38,429 nucleotides of DNA from Parachlamydia sp. (GCA_021372155.1 JAJFUZ010000299.1:1-38429), one strand, 5' to 3'. Positions 8,641 to 17,452 are shown, counted from the stretch's first letter. Translations and numbers: made by a program. The notes: a model not told the origin generated them from the letters alone.

Positions 8641-9510
8641 TTAATCTTGATCTAACTCTTCTTCGTCTTCCGGCTCGGGTTCGAAATCCTCGAGTGTTTT
8701 CGATTTTCTGCCGCTGATCATCCTGACTGCCGACAGACCTAGGGCGAGGAAGATGTACGCCCATGTCAGGGCAAAGAAGACGACGTCGAAATGGTTGAGC
8801 AGACCATAGACGACGAAAACGGCGGTCAGCACGGTAACAAAGACCAGCTGAAAGGAAGCGACGCGGATATTGAGCCGTTTGAGGCTGGGAAATTTCCAGC
8901 GGCAGATCATGAGATAGCCAAGGAAGATCAGCATGGTGAAGAGGGTCCAGAAGCGGAAGGTCTCTCCAAAATCAAAGAGAAATTTGAATTCGTCAGAGAC
9001 CAGGAAAAGGTTAGCGGAAACGGCTGCCATTGCCGATGCCGGGATGGGAAGTCCGGTAAAGTTTTTTTTAGAGTCGATCAGAAGGAGCTCGTCAAATTTT
9101 GCCAGATTGGCCATCACGTTATAGCGCACCAGCCTTAAAACGCCGCAGACAGAGAAGATGATGGCGGCGGTGGTGATGAGAAAAGAATGCTCCGTTCCAG
9201 GAGGAATGGAGAGGCTTTTGAGGACGATGACCGATGGGCCGACGCCAAAGGTGATCGCGTCAGCCAGAGAGTCGAACAACCCGCCGAATTCGCTCTCCGC
9301 CTTCATGGCCCGCGCCACAGCGCCATCCAGCAGGTCGGCGAAAGCCGCCAAGAGCAGAATGCCCGTCGTCGCGGTCAGAAGATGCGGGGTTGCCTCTCCA
9401 ATTCCAGTCATCGACATCTTGAAAATGACAAAGAGTCCGCATGACAATCCAAATGCCGTGATCACATTCGGCAAAAGAAAGATGCGTCGTTTCGGATTTT
9501 GAGTGTTCAT
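8641..9510 (-). CDS. pssA: CDP-diacylglycerol--serine O-phosphatidyltransferase
   Basis: 289 residues with about seven to eight membrane helices. The CDP-alcohol phosphatidyltransferase signature is complete: D62-G-x2-A66-R67-x8-G76-x3-D80-x3-D84. The enzyme transfers phosphatidate from CDP-diacylglycerol to L-serine to make phosphatidylserine, the precursor of phosphatidylethanolamine; the N-terminal LLPNVITAFGLSCGLFVI fits the serine branch (PssA) better than PgsA. The C-terminus after about residue 265 is an acidic tail rich in Glu and Asp. The gene stands alone, convergent with uspA and divergent from the M16C gene, and is bracketed by two copies of the same palindromic repeat. No decarboxylase (psd) gene is in the window. 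Confidence 0.9.
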   Translation of the reverse strand: MNTQNPKRRIFLLPNVITAFGLSCGLFVIFKMSMTGIGEATPHLLTATTGILLLAAFADLLDGAVARAMKAESEFGGLFDSLADAITFGVGPSVIVLKSLSIPPGTEHSFLITTAAIIFSVCGVLRLVRYNVMANLAKFDELLLIDSKKNFTGLPIPASAMAAVSANLFLVSDEFKFLFDFGETFRFWTLFTMLIFLGYLMICRWKFPSLKRLNIRVASFQLVFVTVLTAVFVVYGLLNHFDVVFFALTWAYIFLALGLSAVRMISGRKSKTLEDFEPEPEDEEELDQD

Positions 9511-9557
9511 GAGATAATTATAACGATTTTACGTCTAAAAGTCGAGATTTCCAAAAG

Positions 9558-9630
9558 CAGCAGTTCCGGCTGGAAAAAGTCTCTCGGAAAAGTCCAGATC
9601 CGTAGAGAGTTTTTTCAGCGGGAACTGCTG
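9558..9630. repeat. 73-bp palindromic repeat, copy 2 (well preserved)
   Basis: A near-perfect hairpin: CAGCAGTTCC...GTCTCTCGG pairs with CCGTAGAGAG...GGAACTGCTG around a 12-base centre. It lies between the divergent starts of pssA and the M16C gene. The heptamer TCCAAAA occurs just outside on both sides (9550-9556 and 9631-9637), which could be a target-site duplication. Same orientation as copy 1. Confidence 0.8.
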
Positions 9631-9664
9631 TCCAAAAAACAGGAAAAGCACTAAGATATTTTCT

Positions 9665-12616
9665 ATGCTTTCAAAATCCACGCATTTCCAAACGATCGGA
9701 CAGGTCTATCACGACTTCAAACTGATCAGATCCATTCCAGTACCAGAGCTGCAGTGCCACCTCTATGAGCTGGTCCATCTTCCCACGGAAGCTCAGGTGA
9801 TGCACATTGCCAATGAGGATCCTGAAAATCTGTTTTGCCTTTCATTTCAAACCCTGCCCGATACATCCAATGGCGTTGCCCACATTCTTGAGCATACGGT
9901 TCTGTGCGGATCGAAGAAATTTCCAGTTAAAGATCCCTTTTTTGCGATGACGCGGCGCAGCTTGAATACCTTCATGAATGCCTTGACGGGGGCCGATTTT
10001 ACCTGCTATCCGGCTGCCAGCCAGATTCCAAAAGATTTTTACAATCTGCTCGAAGTCTACCTGGACGCCGTTTTCCACCCGAACCTTGATCTCTTCAGCT
10101 TTCTTCAGGAGGGCCACCGCCTTGAGTTTGCACTGCCGGACGATTCATCATCGCCATTGGAGCATAAAGGGGTTGTTTTCAACGAGATGAAGGGGGCTCT
10201 CTCCTCCCCCGGGACCCGCCTTGCCGAAGAAGTGCACGCAGCCATTTTTCCCAACATTACTTATGGGATCAACTCTGGCGGAAATCCCAAAGCGATTGCT
10301 GAACTCACATACGAAGAGCTGATCGAATTCCACCGCAAGTACTACCATCCTAGCCGCTGCCTCTTTTTCTTTTATGGAAACATGCCTTTGGATGGACATC
10401 TCGATTTCATTGCCAAAAATGCTCTGAAGGATGTGGAAAAGGTTGTTCCTCTTCCCTCCATTCCGAACCAGCCGCGTTTTTTAAAGCCGCGGCAAATGAG
10501 CTGCCACTATCCGATCGGCTCCGAAGAGGAAGGGGAAAGCAAGACATATATTTCCTTTGCCTGGCTCACCAGCCATGTGCAGGAGCAGGAGGAGCTGCTT
10601 GCTTTGAGCATCCTCGAGATTATCCTGCTCGATACCGATGCGTCGCCATTGAAAAAGGCTCTGCTCAAATCGGAGCTCTGCAAGCTGGTCAGCTCCCACA
10701 TCGACACGGATGTGCATGAAAATCCCTTCATGATTACCCTACGAGGCTGCGAGGCTCACCAGGCGGATGCCTGTGAAGCCGTTATCAGACATACCCTCGA
10801 ACAGGTTGCGAAGCAAGGCATTCCTCTCCAGCAGGTTGAGAACGCCATCCATCAACTTGAATTTTTCCGCAGCGAAATCACAGGCGACCATGTGCCCTTC
10901 GGACTCTCCCTGTTTATGCGTTCAGCTCTTCTCAAGCAGCATCATGTTAACCCCGAAGAGGGACTGAAGATTCACTCTCTATTCGATGGCGTGCGCCATA
11001 AAGCTGTCGAAGATCCCAATTTCTTTGGGAATCTGATCCGGAGATACCTTCTAGACAATCCTCATTTTGTGCGGGTCGTGATGACTCCGGATAAAGAATT
11101 GGGCGCTCGGGAGCAGACCGAGGAGCGTTCCAGACTGGATGCCATCCGCTCCATGATGAGTGAAAAAGATGAGCATCTGCTTATCAAACAGGCTAAGGAG
11201 CTGATGGCCTTTCAGAAGGAACAAGAAGAGGAAGATATCAATGTCCTTCCAAAAGTTACTCTGGAGGATGTTCCCAGAACTTCGCGCAACTTTGCTCTGA
11301 CTCGAGAGAAAGTGGGCAACCTGGAAGTCTTCCATCACACCTGCTTCACCAACCAGATTGTCTACGTCGACCTCGTTTTCCCCCTCCCAGACCTGCCTGA
11401 AGAGAGCCTGCCTTTCGTGCGTCTCTTCACTTATCTGTTGTTCCAGGTGGGAAGCGGAGGTCGCGATTATGAGGAGAACCTGGAGTTTATCCAGGCAAAC
11501 ACCGGTGGTATGAGCGCCTCTTTAATCCTCAACCAGCAGGTGCATGATGAAAAGAGTTTCGATCCAGCCCTGCATCTGCGAGGCAAGGCCCTGCATCGCA
11601 AGGCGCGCCAGCTCTTCACCCTTCTCAAAGACAGCGCTACATCTCCCGACTTTACCGACCGCGCCAGGTTGAAGGAGATCCTCCAGAAACACTATACGGG
11701 GCTGGAGTCAAGCCTCAACCAGAATGCCCTTAAATATGCGATCAACCTCTCAGCGGCAGGCCTCGACACCGCCTCCCGCATCGGCAATGCCTGGTATGGT
11801 CTCGACTACTTCTGGAAGATCAAAGAGCTCATGCAGGACCTCGATCATTCCACCGCCTTCCTGGCAGAACAGATGCGCCATCTGCAATCCCAGCTTCTCT
11901 GCCTTGATAATCCACACCTTGTGATTACCTGCGATGCAGCTCTCTACGATGATTTGAAGCACCATCATTTCTACGATCTCGCACGCCTGCAGACGCATTC
12001 CTACACCAAATGGAAAGGAGACTATTCCCTCAAGCCTACCGAAACTCAAGGGAGACTTATCCCTACTCCCATTGCATTCACAGGCAAAGTCTTAAAAACA
12101 GTGCCCTATACCCATCCCGACGCTCCTGCACTTGGAGTTGCTGCCTGTCTGTTCGACAACCTCATCCTCCACACCAAACTGCGCGAACAAGGCGGAGCCT
12201 ATGGAGGAGGTGCCTCCAGCCATAGCTCCTCGGCGGTCTTCTATTTCTATGCTTACCGCGACCCCAATATCAATGCGACGCTTAACGCCTTCAATTTTGC
12301 CGTCCAAGAGATTCTCAAAGGGGAATTTGAAGAAGAGGACCTCGAAGAAGCCAAGCTTGAAATTATCCAGGGGCTGGACGATCCCATCGCCCCAGGCAGC
12401 CGGGGCGATTATGCTTACGGCTGGCTGCGCGAAGGCAAAACGCTCGAAGTCCGCCAGGCCTTCCGCAACCGCCTGCTCGGTGTATCGCGCGACGACGTCA
12501 TCCATGCCATCAAAACGCACATCCTGCCGCAGATGAAGGATAGCCCCACTGTCGTATTTGCTGGCAAGGAGCTCTTCGCTAAGGAAAAGGTGGCGTTTCC
12601 TCTCTACAATGTTTGA
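9665..12616 (+). CDS. M16C zinc metallopeptidase (presequence protease/insulinase-like)
   Basis: 983 residues, the full length of the PreP-type M16C family. The inverted zinc motif HxxEH is at H73-I-L-E76-H77, and the third zinc ligand is E174 in VVFNEMKGAL. The second half holds the non-catalytic M16 repeat, including the Arg/Tyr region near LREQGGAYGGGA (about residues 840-850) that shapes the substrate pocket. These enzymes form a closed clam shell and degrade short unfolded peptides. No signal peptide is visible, so it probably acts in the cytoplasm, although Chlamydia homologues have been discussed as insulinase-like proteins. It has its own upstream region containing repeat copy 2 and no close downstream partner. 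Long antisense frames within it are shadows. Confidence 0.93.
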   Translation: MLSKSTHFQTIGQVYHDFKLIRSIPVPELQCHLYELVHLPTEAQVMHIANEDPENLFCLSFQTLPDTSNGVAHILEHTVLCGSKKFPVKDPFFAMTRRSLNTFMNALTGADFTCYPAASQIPKDFYNLLEVYLDAVFHPNLDLFSFLQEGHRLEFALPDDSSSPLEHKGVVFNEMKGALSSPGTRLAEEVHAAIFPNITYGINSGGNPKAIAELTYEELIEFHRKYYHPSRCLFFFYGNMPLDGHLDFIAKNALKDVEKVVPLPSIPNQPRFLKPRQMSCHYPIGSEEEGESKTYISFAWLTSHVQEQEELLALSILEIILLDTDASPLKKALLKSELCKLVSSHIDTDVHENPFMITLRGCEAHQADACEAVIRHTLEQVAKQGIPLQQVENAIHQLEFFRSEITGDHVPFGLSLFMRSALLKQHHVNPEEGLKIHSLFDGVRHKAVEDPNFFGNLIRRYLLDNPHFVRVVMTPDKELGAREQTEERSRLDAIRSMMSEKDEHLLIKQAKELMAFQKEQEEEDINVLPKVTLEDVPRTSRNFALTREKVGNLEVFHHTCFTNQIVYVDLVFPLPDLPEESLPFVRLFTYLLFQVGSGGRDYEENLEFIQANTGGMSASLILNQQVHDEKSFDPALHLRGKALHRKARQLFTLLKDSATSPDFTDRARLKEILQKHYTGLESSLNQNALKYAINLSAAGLDTASRIGNAWYGLDYFWKIKELMQDLDHSTAFLAEQMRHLQSQLLCLDNPHLVITCDAALYDDLKHHHFYDLARLQTHSYTKWKGDYSLKPTETQGRLIPTPIAFTGKVLKTVPYTHPDAPALGVAACLFDNLILHTKLREQGGAYGGGASSHSSSAVFYFYAYRDPNINATLNAFNFAVQEILKGEFEEEDLEEAKLEIIQGLDDPIAPGSRGDYAYGWLREGKTLEVRQAFRNRLLGVSRDDVIHAIKTHILPQMKDSPTVVFAGKELFAKEKVAFPLYNV

Positions 12617-12628
12617 CGTTGTATGTCT

Positions 12629-12690
12629 GACCAATTTACGATCTATCGCAAAATAGTCACGACCAATTTACGATAATGCGTAAATTGGTC
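12629..12690. repeat. Direct half-site plus perfect 12-bp inverted repeat
   Basis: GACCAATTTACG occurs at 12629-12640 and again at 12661-12672; the second copy pairs perfectly with CGTAAATTGGTC at 12679-12690 across a six-base loop. The block begins 13 bp after the M16C stop. It could be a hairpin terminator (no T run follows), an operator, or the edge of a lost mobile element. Confidence 0.6.
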
Positions 12691-12731
12691 GAAAGAATCT
12701 GCATTTTATATGCCGATAAAATACCGACAAG

Positions 12732-13169
12732 TTAAACCAGTACTGCTTGCCTTGGGCTACGGGCCTGTTCATTGAAGATGCTGATCCCGGTAAAGGCCAC
12801 TTTTGCTGCCAGTTCGATGAGAATGCTGGCCACAAATCCCGAAATTATTAAAGTAAGAGCTGCAAGGGAGGTCAGACTAATGCCTGTCGCTGCAGCTAAA
12901 ATAAAGTTGGCCGCGATTGCCGAAACAATCACAGAACAGATAAAAGAGCTGCCTTGACTCGTTGAGCGCTCCTCATTGAGCATTCTGGCGAATATGGGTT
13001 GCGTGCAGGCTCTGATCAAGCCATAAGCGGCGCCAAAGATCCCTCCGGCGACGGGATCGATACTTGTAAATATTCGTGCTCCAAGATAGCCGCAGGCATA
13101 ACCTAATATGACCTCGCCTACACCCTTCAGGATGGGTCGCGTAGGATTATAGTTGACGGGTGCTGCCAT
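12732..13169 (-). CDS. Small hydrophobic membrane protein, Inc-like
   Basis: 145 residues. The start chosen is the ATG at 13167-13169, because AAAGGAGA lies directly before it; the longer frame starting at 13208 has no such signal. The protein has hydrophobic stretches around residues 15-55 and a closely spaced pair at about 75-130, rich in Ala, Ile and Ser with few charges. Chlamydial Inc proteins have this bilobed pattern, but general membrane proteins do too. The order GxxxGxLxAR...DPVxGGxxGAxxGLI resembles the small membrane protein at 22975-23526, suggesting two members of one lineage-specific family. Function unknown. Confidence 0.65.
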   Translation of the reverse strand: MAAPVNYNPTRPILKGVGEVILGYACGYLGARIFTSIDPVAGGIFGAAYGLIRACTQPIFARMLNEERSTSQGSSFICSVIVSAIAANFILAAATGISLTSLAALTLIISGFVASILIELAAKVAFTGISIFNEQARSPRQAVLV

Positions 13170-13293
13170 AATGTCTCCTTTGTGATTTGTGCTTTGTAAA
13201 AACTCCATTGCAACGGTTCTCTGTTAAAGAAGTATAAAGATAAGATCAGTTTTTTCCGAGAGATGTTACAGGGATTTTGTCAGCCATAGGAAA

Positions 13294-14526
13294 TTAACTT
13301 CTGGCAGCCTTGACGACAAGGCAGGTCACCGTCTTATCATTTCCGCCCATGCTGATCATAAGGCCATAGGGCTTTTTCAGCTTGGCGGGGTTGGCAGCAC
13401 GGCCGGTGAATTGATGGAGCAGGTCGACGAGCTGGCGCACGCCAGAGGCTCCTGTGGGATGGCCAAAGCCGCCAAGGCCTCCGGAGAGGTTAGTGGGGAT
13501 GCGACCTTCCGGAGATGTGTGGCCTTCGAGGACAAAGGCAGGCGCTTTGCCAGGAGCCGCAAGGCCGAGAGCTTCCAGAGAGAGGAGGCCGGATATCGTA
13601 AAGCAGTCGTGCACTTCGATGAGGCCCACATCATCGATGCGGATGCCTGCCATCTCCAGAGCCTTGTGGACGGCGATTTCGGTCGTGGTGAGGCACGTGA
13701 GGTCGGTGGGGGCCTTGGTGATGTCCCCCTCTGCTTCGCCGATGCCGATGATTTCGATGGCATCGGCAGGGCTTAGGCCGCATTCGCGCAAACCTTTTTC
13801 AGATAGGATTACAATCGAGGAGGCGCCGTCGGTGACTTTGGAGCAGTCGTAGTAGTTGAGATAGGGCACGAAGCGCTGTGGGTTTGGCGGGGTCATGCCG
13901 AGCTGAAAGAGGTCAGGGCTTGAATTGTGATGCTCCTGGGCCTTGGGGTTCTTGCGCGCGTTGAGGATGGCCTGTTCGTACCACTTGGCCAAACCTGGGC
14001 GGGTGTTATCATAGCCGTAGCGCTGGTAATAGGCGCCGGCGCGTTCTGCGAAGATGCCCGGGAAAAAATAAGCGTGGCCGGCTTTGCGCTCTCCCTTATA
14101 GTAGGAGGCGCCCGCCAGGACATCGGAGCCATAGACCGATTTCATGCTGTTTTGCATTTCGAAGGCAGCGACGAAGACGGAATTGGCAAGGTCGGACAGG
14201 ATGCTGCGCATGGCTGTCGCAATCGCACGGCCACCCGTTCCACAGGCTCCTTCGACCCCTGTGCAGGGCTTATGGATAAGGCTTGGTTGCATGAAGGGAA
14301 GAAAGCCTGGGAGATTGGCCTGGTTGAGAAAGCGGGCCGACATAAAACTGCCGATGACCCCTTCATCGAAAAGGGGATGCGGAAGCTGCTGGCGGGATCC
14401 CTCTGCGGTCTCTTTCAGGTATTCTTCAAAGGGACGCATGGGCTTATTCGGATCAAACTCTTTGCGTCCAGAACCAAAATAGAGCGTATTATAACCCGCG
14501 GTCGCATACAGTTTTTTGCGCATCAT
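13294..14526 (-). CDS. Thiolase-family acetyl-CoA acyltransferase (SCP2-like)
   Basis: 410 residues. The nucleophile is predicted to be C95 in VEGACGTGG. Further motifs are EVHDCFT (H306) and GGFGHPTGASG (355-362). The HDCF form and the lack of the classical C-terminal CxG motif place it nearer the SCP2/SCP-x thiolases than to FadA or PhaA. The reaction is reversible thiolytic cleavage of a 3-ketoacyl-CoA to acetyl-CoA (or, for branched substrates, propionyl-CoA) and a shorter acyl-CoA. The start ATG overlaps the stop of the upstream 3-hydroxyacyl-CoA dehydrogenase by 4 bp, so the pair make consecutive steps of acyl-CoA oxidation. No acyl-CoA dehydrogenase or enoyl-CoA hydratase is in the window. 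Antisense frames of high G+C here are shadows. Confidence 0.85.
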   Translation of the reverse strand: MMRKKLYATAGYNTLYFGSGRKEFDPNKPMRPFEEYLKETAEGSRQQLPHPLFDEGVIGSFMSARFLNQANLPGFLPFMQPSLIHKPCTGVEGACGTGGRAIATAMRSILSDLANSVFVAAFEMQNSMKSVYGSDVLAGASYYKGERKAGHAYFFPGIFAERAGAYYQRYGYDNTRPGLAKWYEQAILNARKNPKAQEHHNSSPDLFQLGMTPPNPQRFVPYLNYYDCSKVTDGASSIVILSEKGLRECGLSPADAIEIIGIGEAEGDITKAPTDLTCLTTTEIAVHKALEMAGIRIDDVGLIEVHDCFTISGLLSLEALGLAAPGKAPAFVLEGHTSPEGRIPTNLSGGLGGFGHPTGASGVRQLVDLLHQFTGRAANPAKLKKPYGLMISMGGNDKTVTCLVVKAARS

Positions 14527-15899
14527 CGAGTTTTCTCCAGAATGGCGGTATTAGGCCCATAAAGATGAAAGAACCCCATCTGCAGGATGGTGTCGACATC
14601 CTCCAGCGATTGGGCCACCCCTTTGCTGACGAGCAGTTGGGCGATCTGCCGTGAATTCTGCAGAAAACCCTGCGCCATTGAGACACCCAAAGTAGACTGA
14701 TGGGTAGAGAGATGCTCCATGTTTTGAAAATAGCGTGAAAGCTTTTGAGAGCGTTCAGGATCGTTCACGAGATGTTTCCAGGAGGCATGATCCCCTGGAT
14801 AAGAGCCCAGAAGCTTGTCACAGGCAGAGATCCAATGGGTTCCATCCAAGGGAACATAGGCTTGCTCTTCGGGAGAGTATATCGCTATCCGTTTCGGCCC
14901 TTCGTAAGCGAAGAAGCCATTTTTCTGCGATCCATCGGGGTATTGGCCGCCAAGTCGGTCATCGGCGATCATCTCGTCAATCAGGGAGTCCTGAAACAAT
15001 TCCTGGAATAATTCTTCTGGCAGAAAACTGTTCATGATCTCGCAAATGAGCTTGCAGATGTCGATGCCTACATAATCAAGGAGCTGAAAGATTCCCATCG
15101 GCCTGATGAGGAAATCCTGCGTCACCTTGTTGACCATGTAGAGGCTTTCCGCCAGGGAATATTCGCGCGACATCGCATGCACCCTTTCGCAGGCATACAT
15201 GATTTCCCTTAAGAGATGCCCATTGCCGATGAAGCCGGCGATATCCTGGGATTTAACCAGATGCTTGTCCAGCCTCTTACCGAGATCCTGAGCCAGGGCG
15301 ATCAGCTGAGGATCCGTTTGAGGAGGGATCACAAGCTCAACCAGTTTTTGCACAGCGGGTGGGTTGTAGAAGTGGAAACCGATGATGCGATTATTGAGAC
15401 TGGCTCGTTCATTGAGAATGTGGATGGGAATCGAAGAGGTATTGGTCAAATAGTAGATGGGATGTTTGGCCAGGGAGGCGATTGTTTTGAAAAGCTGCAC
15501 TTTGCTGTCGATTTCTTCCTTGATTGCCTCAAAGACTAAAGTAGCTCGCGCCGCCTTGGCAATGTCAGTATCGCAGCGGACAGAGTCGATCGCTCCGTCG
15601 ACAAAGGCCTGGATGATCTCGCCATTGCTGACCAGGGCCTCATTATCGGCGAAATAACCGCGCAGAGCCACAATGTTTCGCTCCGCGTAGCGGGTGAGAT
15701 GTGTCCTCAGATAGGGATAGAGATTGCTTAAGGCATCCGGGTTTGCGTCGATGAGAAAAAGGCGAAAGCGTTTGCCGACAGTTCCTGTCAGTTCTGCCTC
15801 TAACCGAGCCATCTCCTGAAGCAGGAGCAGGGAAATGCCGCTTCCCATTTTGCCACCTGCTCCGACGACAGCGACTGCCTGGAGCGCATCATTCAGCAT
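14523..15899 (-). CDS. 3-hydroxyacyl-CoA dehydrogenase
   Basis: 458 residues. The N-terminal Rossmann fold carries GAGGKMG at 13-19. The catalytic pair is predicted as E124 (LVFEAIKE) and H176 (GFHFYNPPAVQKLVEL), the family's HFxNP motif, with N153-S155 contacting substrate. The C-terminal helical domain follows (GFIGNGHLLREIM...). It oxidises 3-hydroxyacyl-CoA to 3-ketoacyl-CoA with NAD+, feeding the coupled thiolase. It is longer than a typical single-domain enzyme (about 290 residues) and has an added C-terminal region from about residue 310, resembling a second partial dehydrogenase C-domain. It lacks the fused enoyl-CoA hydratase of FadB/FadJ. The start at 15899 has only a weak GGTG upstream. 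Confidence 0.85.
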   Translation of the reverse strand: MLNDALQAVAVVGAGGKMGSGISLLLLQEMARLEAELTGTVGKRFRLFLIDANPDALSNLYPYLRTHLTRYAERNIVALRGYFADNEALVSNGEIIQAFVDGAIDSVRCDTDIAKAARATLVFEAIKEEIDSKVQLFKTIASLAKHPIYYLTNTSSIPIHILNERASLNNRIIGFHFYNPPAVQKLVELVIPPQTDPQLIALAQDLGKRLDKHLVKSQDIAGFIGNGHLLREIMYACERVHAMSREYSLAESLYMVNKVTQDFLIRPMGIFQLLDYVGIDICKLICEIMNSFLPEELFQELFQDSLIDEMIADDRLGGQYPDGSQKNGFFAYEGPKRIAIYSPEEQAYVPLDGTHWISACDKLLGSYPGDHASWKHLVNDPERSQKLSRYFQNMEHLSTHQSTLGVSMAQGFLQNSRQIAQLLVSKGVAQSLEDVDTILQMGFFHLYGPNTAILEKTR

Positions 15900-16266
15900 G
15901 GTTCACCATTTGAACACTTACCTAGCAAAATGACCCTACTTTTACAAGCAGGAAATGCGTCTAAACTAATGAGATGGCATTGTTGCGGCAGGAAGATGAC
16001 AGGCGTTTCATATTCAAAACGTTATCGATAATTTAGAATTTAGAGCGAAAAAATTATTCTTTAAGAATGGCTGAGTTGTTCTGCAGATCGAACGCCCCTC
16101 GCATAGCCTTCGTGAGGCTCTGTCCCTTGATTTACAGTAGCTCGAGCTGCTTGTTTTTTGAACAATGGAGTATGTTCGGCTGATATCACCTTAAGTATAA
16201 AATACGGTGGAACAATAAGGGGTGATTGGAAGATAATGGCTAGTTTTAAACGAGGTTCAAAAAAAC
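15900..16266. other. Intergenic region with no gene recognised
   Basis: 367 bp between two divergent genes. It should hold promoters for the dehydrogenase/thiolase pair and for the nitroreductase. The stretch 16010-16060 is A+T-rich. I see no convincing RNA gene, repeat or coding remnant. Confidence 0.5.
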
Positions 16267-16914
16267 ATGAAAATAGGTGTCATTGACCTTTTATTAGCCT
16301 CTTTTATAGGAGGTTTAACAGCTGCAAGCGGCCCTACAGCGAATGTGCTGCCCCATGTGATACCCAGTGAAACGCTGGCCCCTCTTTTGACAAAGCGGTA
16401 CAGCGGTTACGTGTACGACTCCAGCCGCCCTATCCCCAGGGAGATGCTTCAAGCCATTCTGGAAGCTGGCAGGCTGGCGCCCTCTTCCTATAATGAGCAG
16501 CCGTGGGTCTTTATCGTGTGCGACCGCGCAAAAGATCCTGAGGCCTATCAGAAAGCTTTAAGCACACTTGTGGAGTTCAATCAGGGATGGGCCAAGAACG
16601 CCCAAGTCTTAATTCTCTCCATCGCATCCTCCAAGTCCGCTCACAATAATAAGTTGAATCGCTGGGCGCAGTATGACACGGGAGCCGCTGCCTTCAGTAT
16701 GATGCTGGAAGCCACATCGCTTGGTCTTATGGCCCACCAGATGGGAGGCTTTGATGAAGAGAAGCTGCGCAAAGCCTTTTCTGTACCAGACGATTTCGTC
16801 CCGATGGCTGTCATGGCCATTGGTTATCAGGGGAATGAGGAGGTCAAGCCCAAGAAAAGAAAGGCGCTTAAGGAGAATTTCTTTGAGGGCGCCTGGGGCA
16901 AAGGTATTGAATAA
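16267..16914 (+). CDS. Nitroreductase-family protein with N-terminal hydrophobic extension
   Basis: 215 residues. The nitroreductase fold begins near residue 38 with LLTKRYSGYVYDSSRPIP and has the FMN-binding landmark AGRLAPSSYNEQPWVFIV near 67-84; the C-terminal glycine-containing AIGYQG (about 191-196) is also typical. Family members reduce nitro compounds, quinones or enones with NAD(P)H and FMN. The first ~22 residues (MKIGVIDLLLASFIGGLTAA) are hydrophobic and look like a signal peptide or anchor, unusual for this cytoplasmic family. GAGG lies about ten bases before the ATG, supporting this start. The usual family start motif LxxRRS is here LTKRYS. It is monocistronic; substrate unknown. 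Confidence 0.85.
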   Translation: MKIGVIDLLLASFIGGLTAASGPTANVLPHVIPSETLAPLLTKRYSGYVYDSSRPIPREMLQAILEAGRLAPSSYNEQPWVFIVCDRAKDPEAYQKALSTLVEFNQGWAKNAQVLILSIASSKSAHNNKLNRWAQYDTGAAAFSMMLEATSLGLMAHQMGGFDEEKLRKAFSVPDDFVPMAVMAIGYQGNEEVKPKKRKALKENFFEGAWGKGIE

Positions 16915-17009
16915 AATAGTCATTTAAACCGGGTGACCGCATAAAAGCCAAAAGTCATTAGGAAAAGTGTCAAAATTGACAGAAAAACCAACGACATTTT
17001 GTGTTTTTG

Positions 17010-17335
17010 TCACAAAATCGGAACGACTTTTGTAAGCTCTGTTTGATGTTTTGTGCGATTGATCAGGATCATATTGTCCTTTTTCTCAGGAGAAAGTTCC
17101 AGAGTCAAGTCGTCTTCCAGGATAAAAAGCGTGTGGGCATGCAGTTCCAAGGGGCCAGGACCCTGTTTGATAGTGAGAGAACTGGTTTCCGGTTGATTTC
17201 CAGTTCCAGATCTTCGTGTCGATAGCGATCAATAAAGCGATCTCCATTTTCTCAACAAGTTGAAAACCGTGCCACTGATAGGCATCGGCTAGCTGTTGGT
17301 AATCTCTTTCATTCTCTCAAGGATGTTCATCTTAG
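17010..17335 (-). pseudogene. Decayed protein-coding gene with several frameshifts
   Basis: On the minus strand, coding-like pieces appear in different frames. The 3' piece reads GPGPLELHAHTLFILEDD... and ends VVPIL with a TGA whose complement is at 17010-17012; a middle piece reads HEDLELEINRKPVLSL; a 5' piece reads QQLADAYQWHGFQLVEK. Together they look like one small protein broken by at least two frameshifts. I do not recognise the family. The boundaries are approximate. Confidence 0.5.
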
Positions 17336-17349
17336 GCTGGGGAGACCTT

Positions 17350-17376
17350 GAATGGCTGCGCTTTCGCGCAGGCCAT
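17350..17376. other. G+C-rich hairpin in the 16915-17452 gap
   Basis: AATGGC-TGCGC pairs with GCGCA-G-GCCATT around a short loop, with one bulged base. It lies downstream of the exported orphan gene (-) and upstream of the decayed gene. No T run follows on the minus strand, so its role as a terminator is uncertain. A second stem, GGTCTC/GAGACC, is visible at about 17403-17446. Apart from the decayed gene, the rest of this gap holds nothing I recognise. Confidence 0.45.
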
Positions 17377-17452
17377 TCTCGACTTGTGCGGTTCTAGGAT
17401 TGGTCTCGGAAAGGAGAGTTGTGACACATCCGAGAAAGAGACCAAGCAGCAA

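Noticed and set aside
12092-12634. 180-residue frame antisense to the end of the M16C gene
   Set aside because: Shadow of a firmly assigned metallopeptidase; no motif or start signal.
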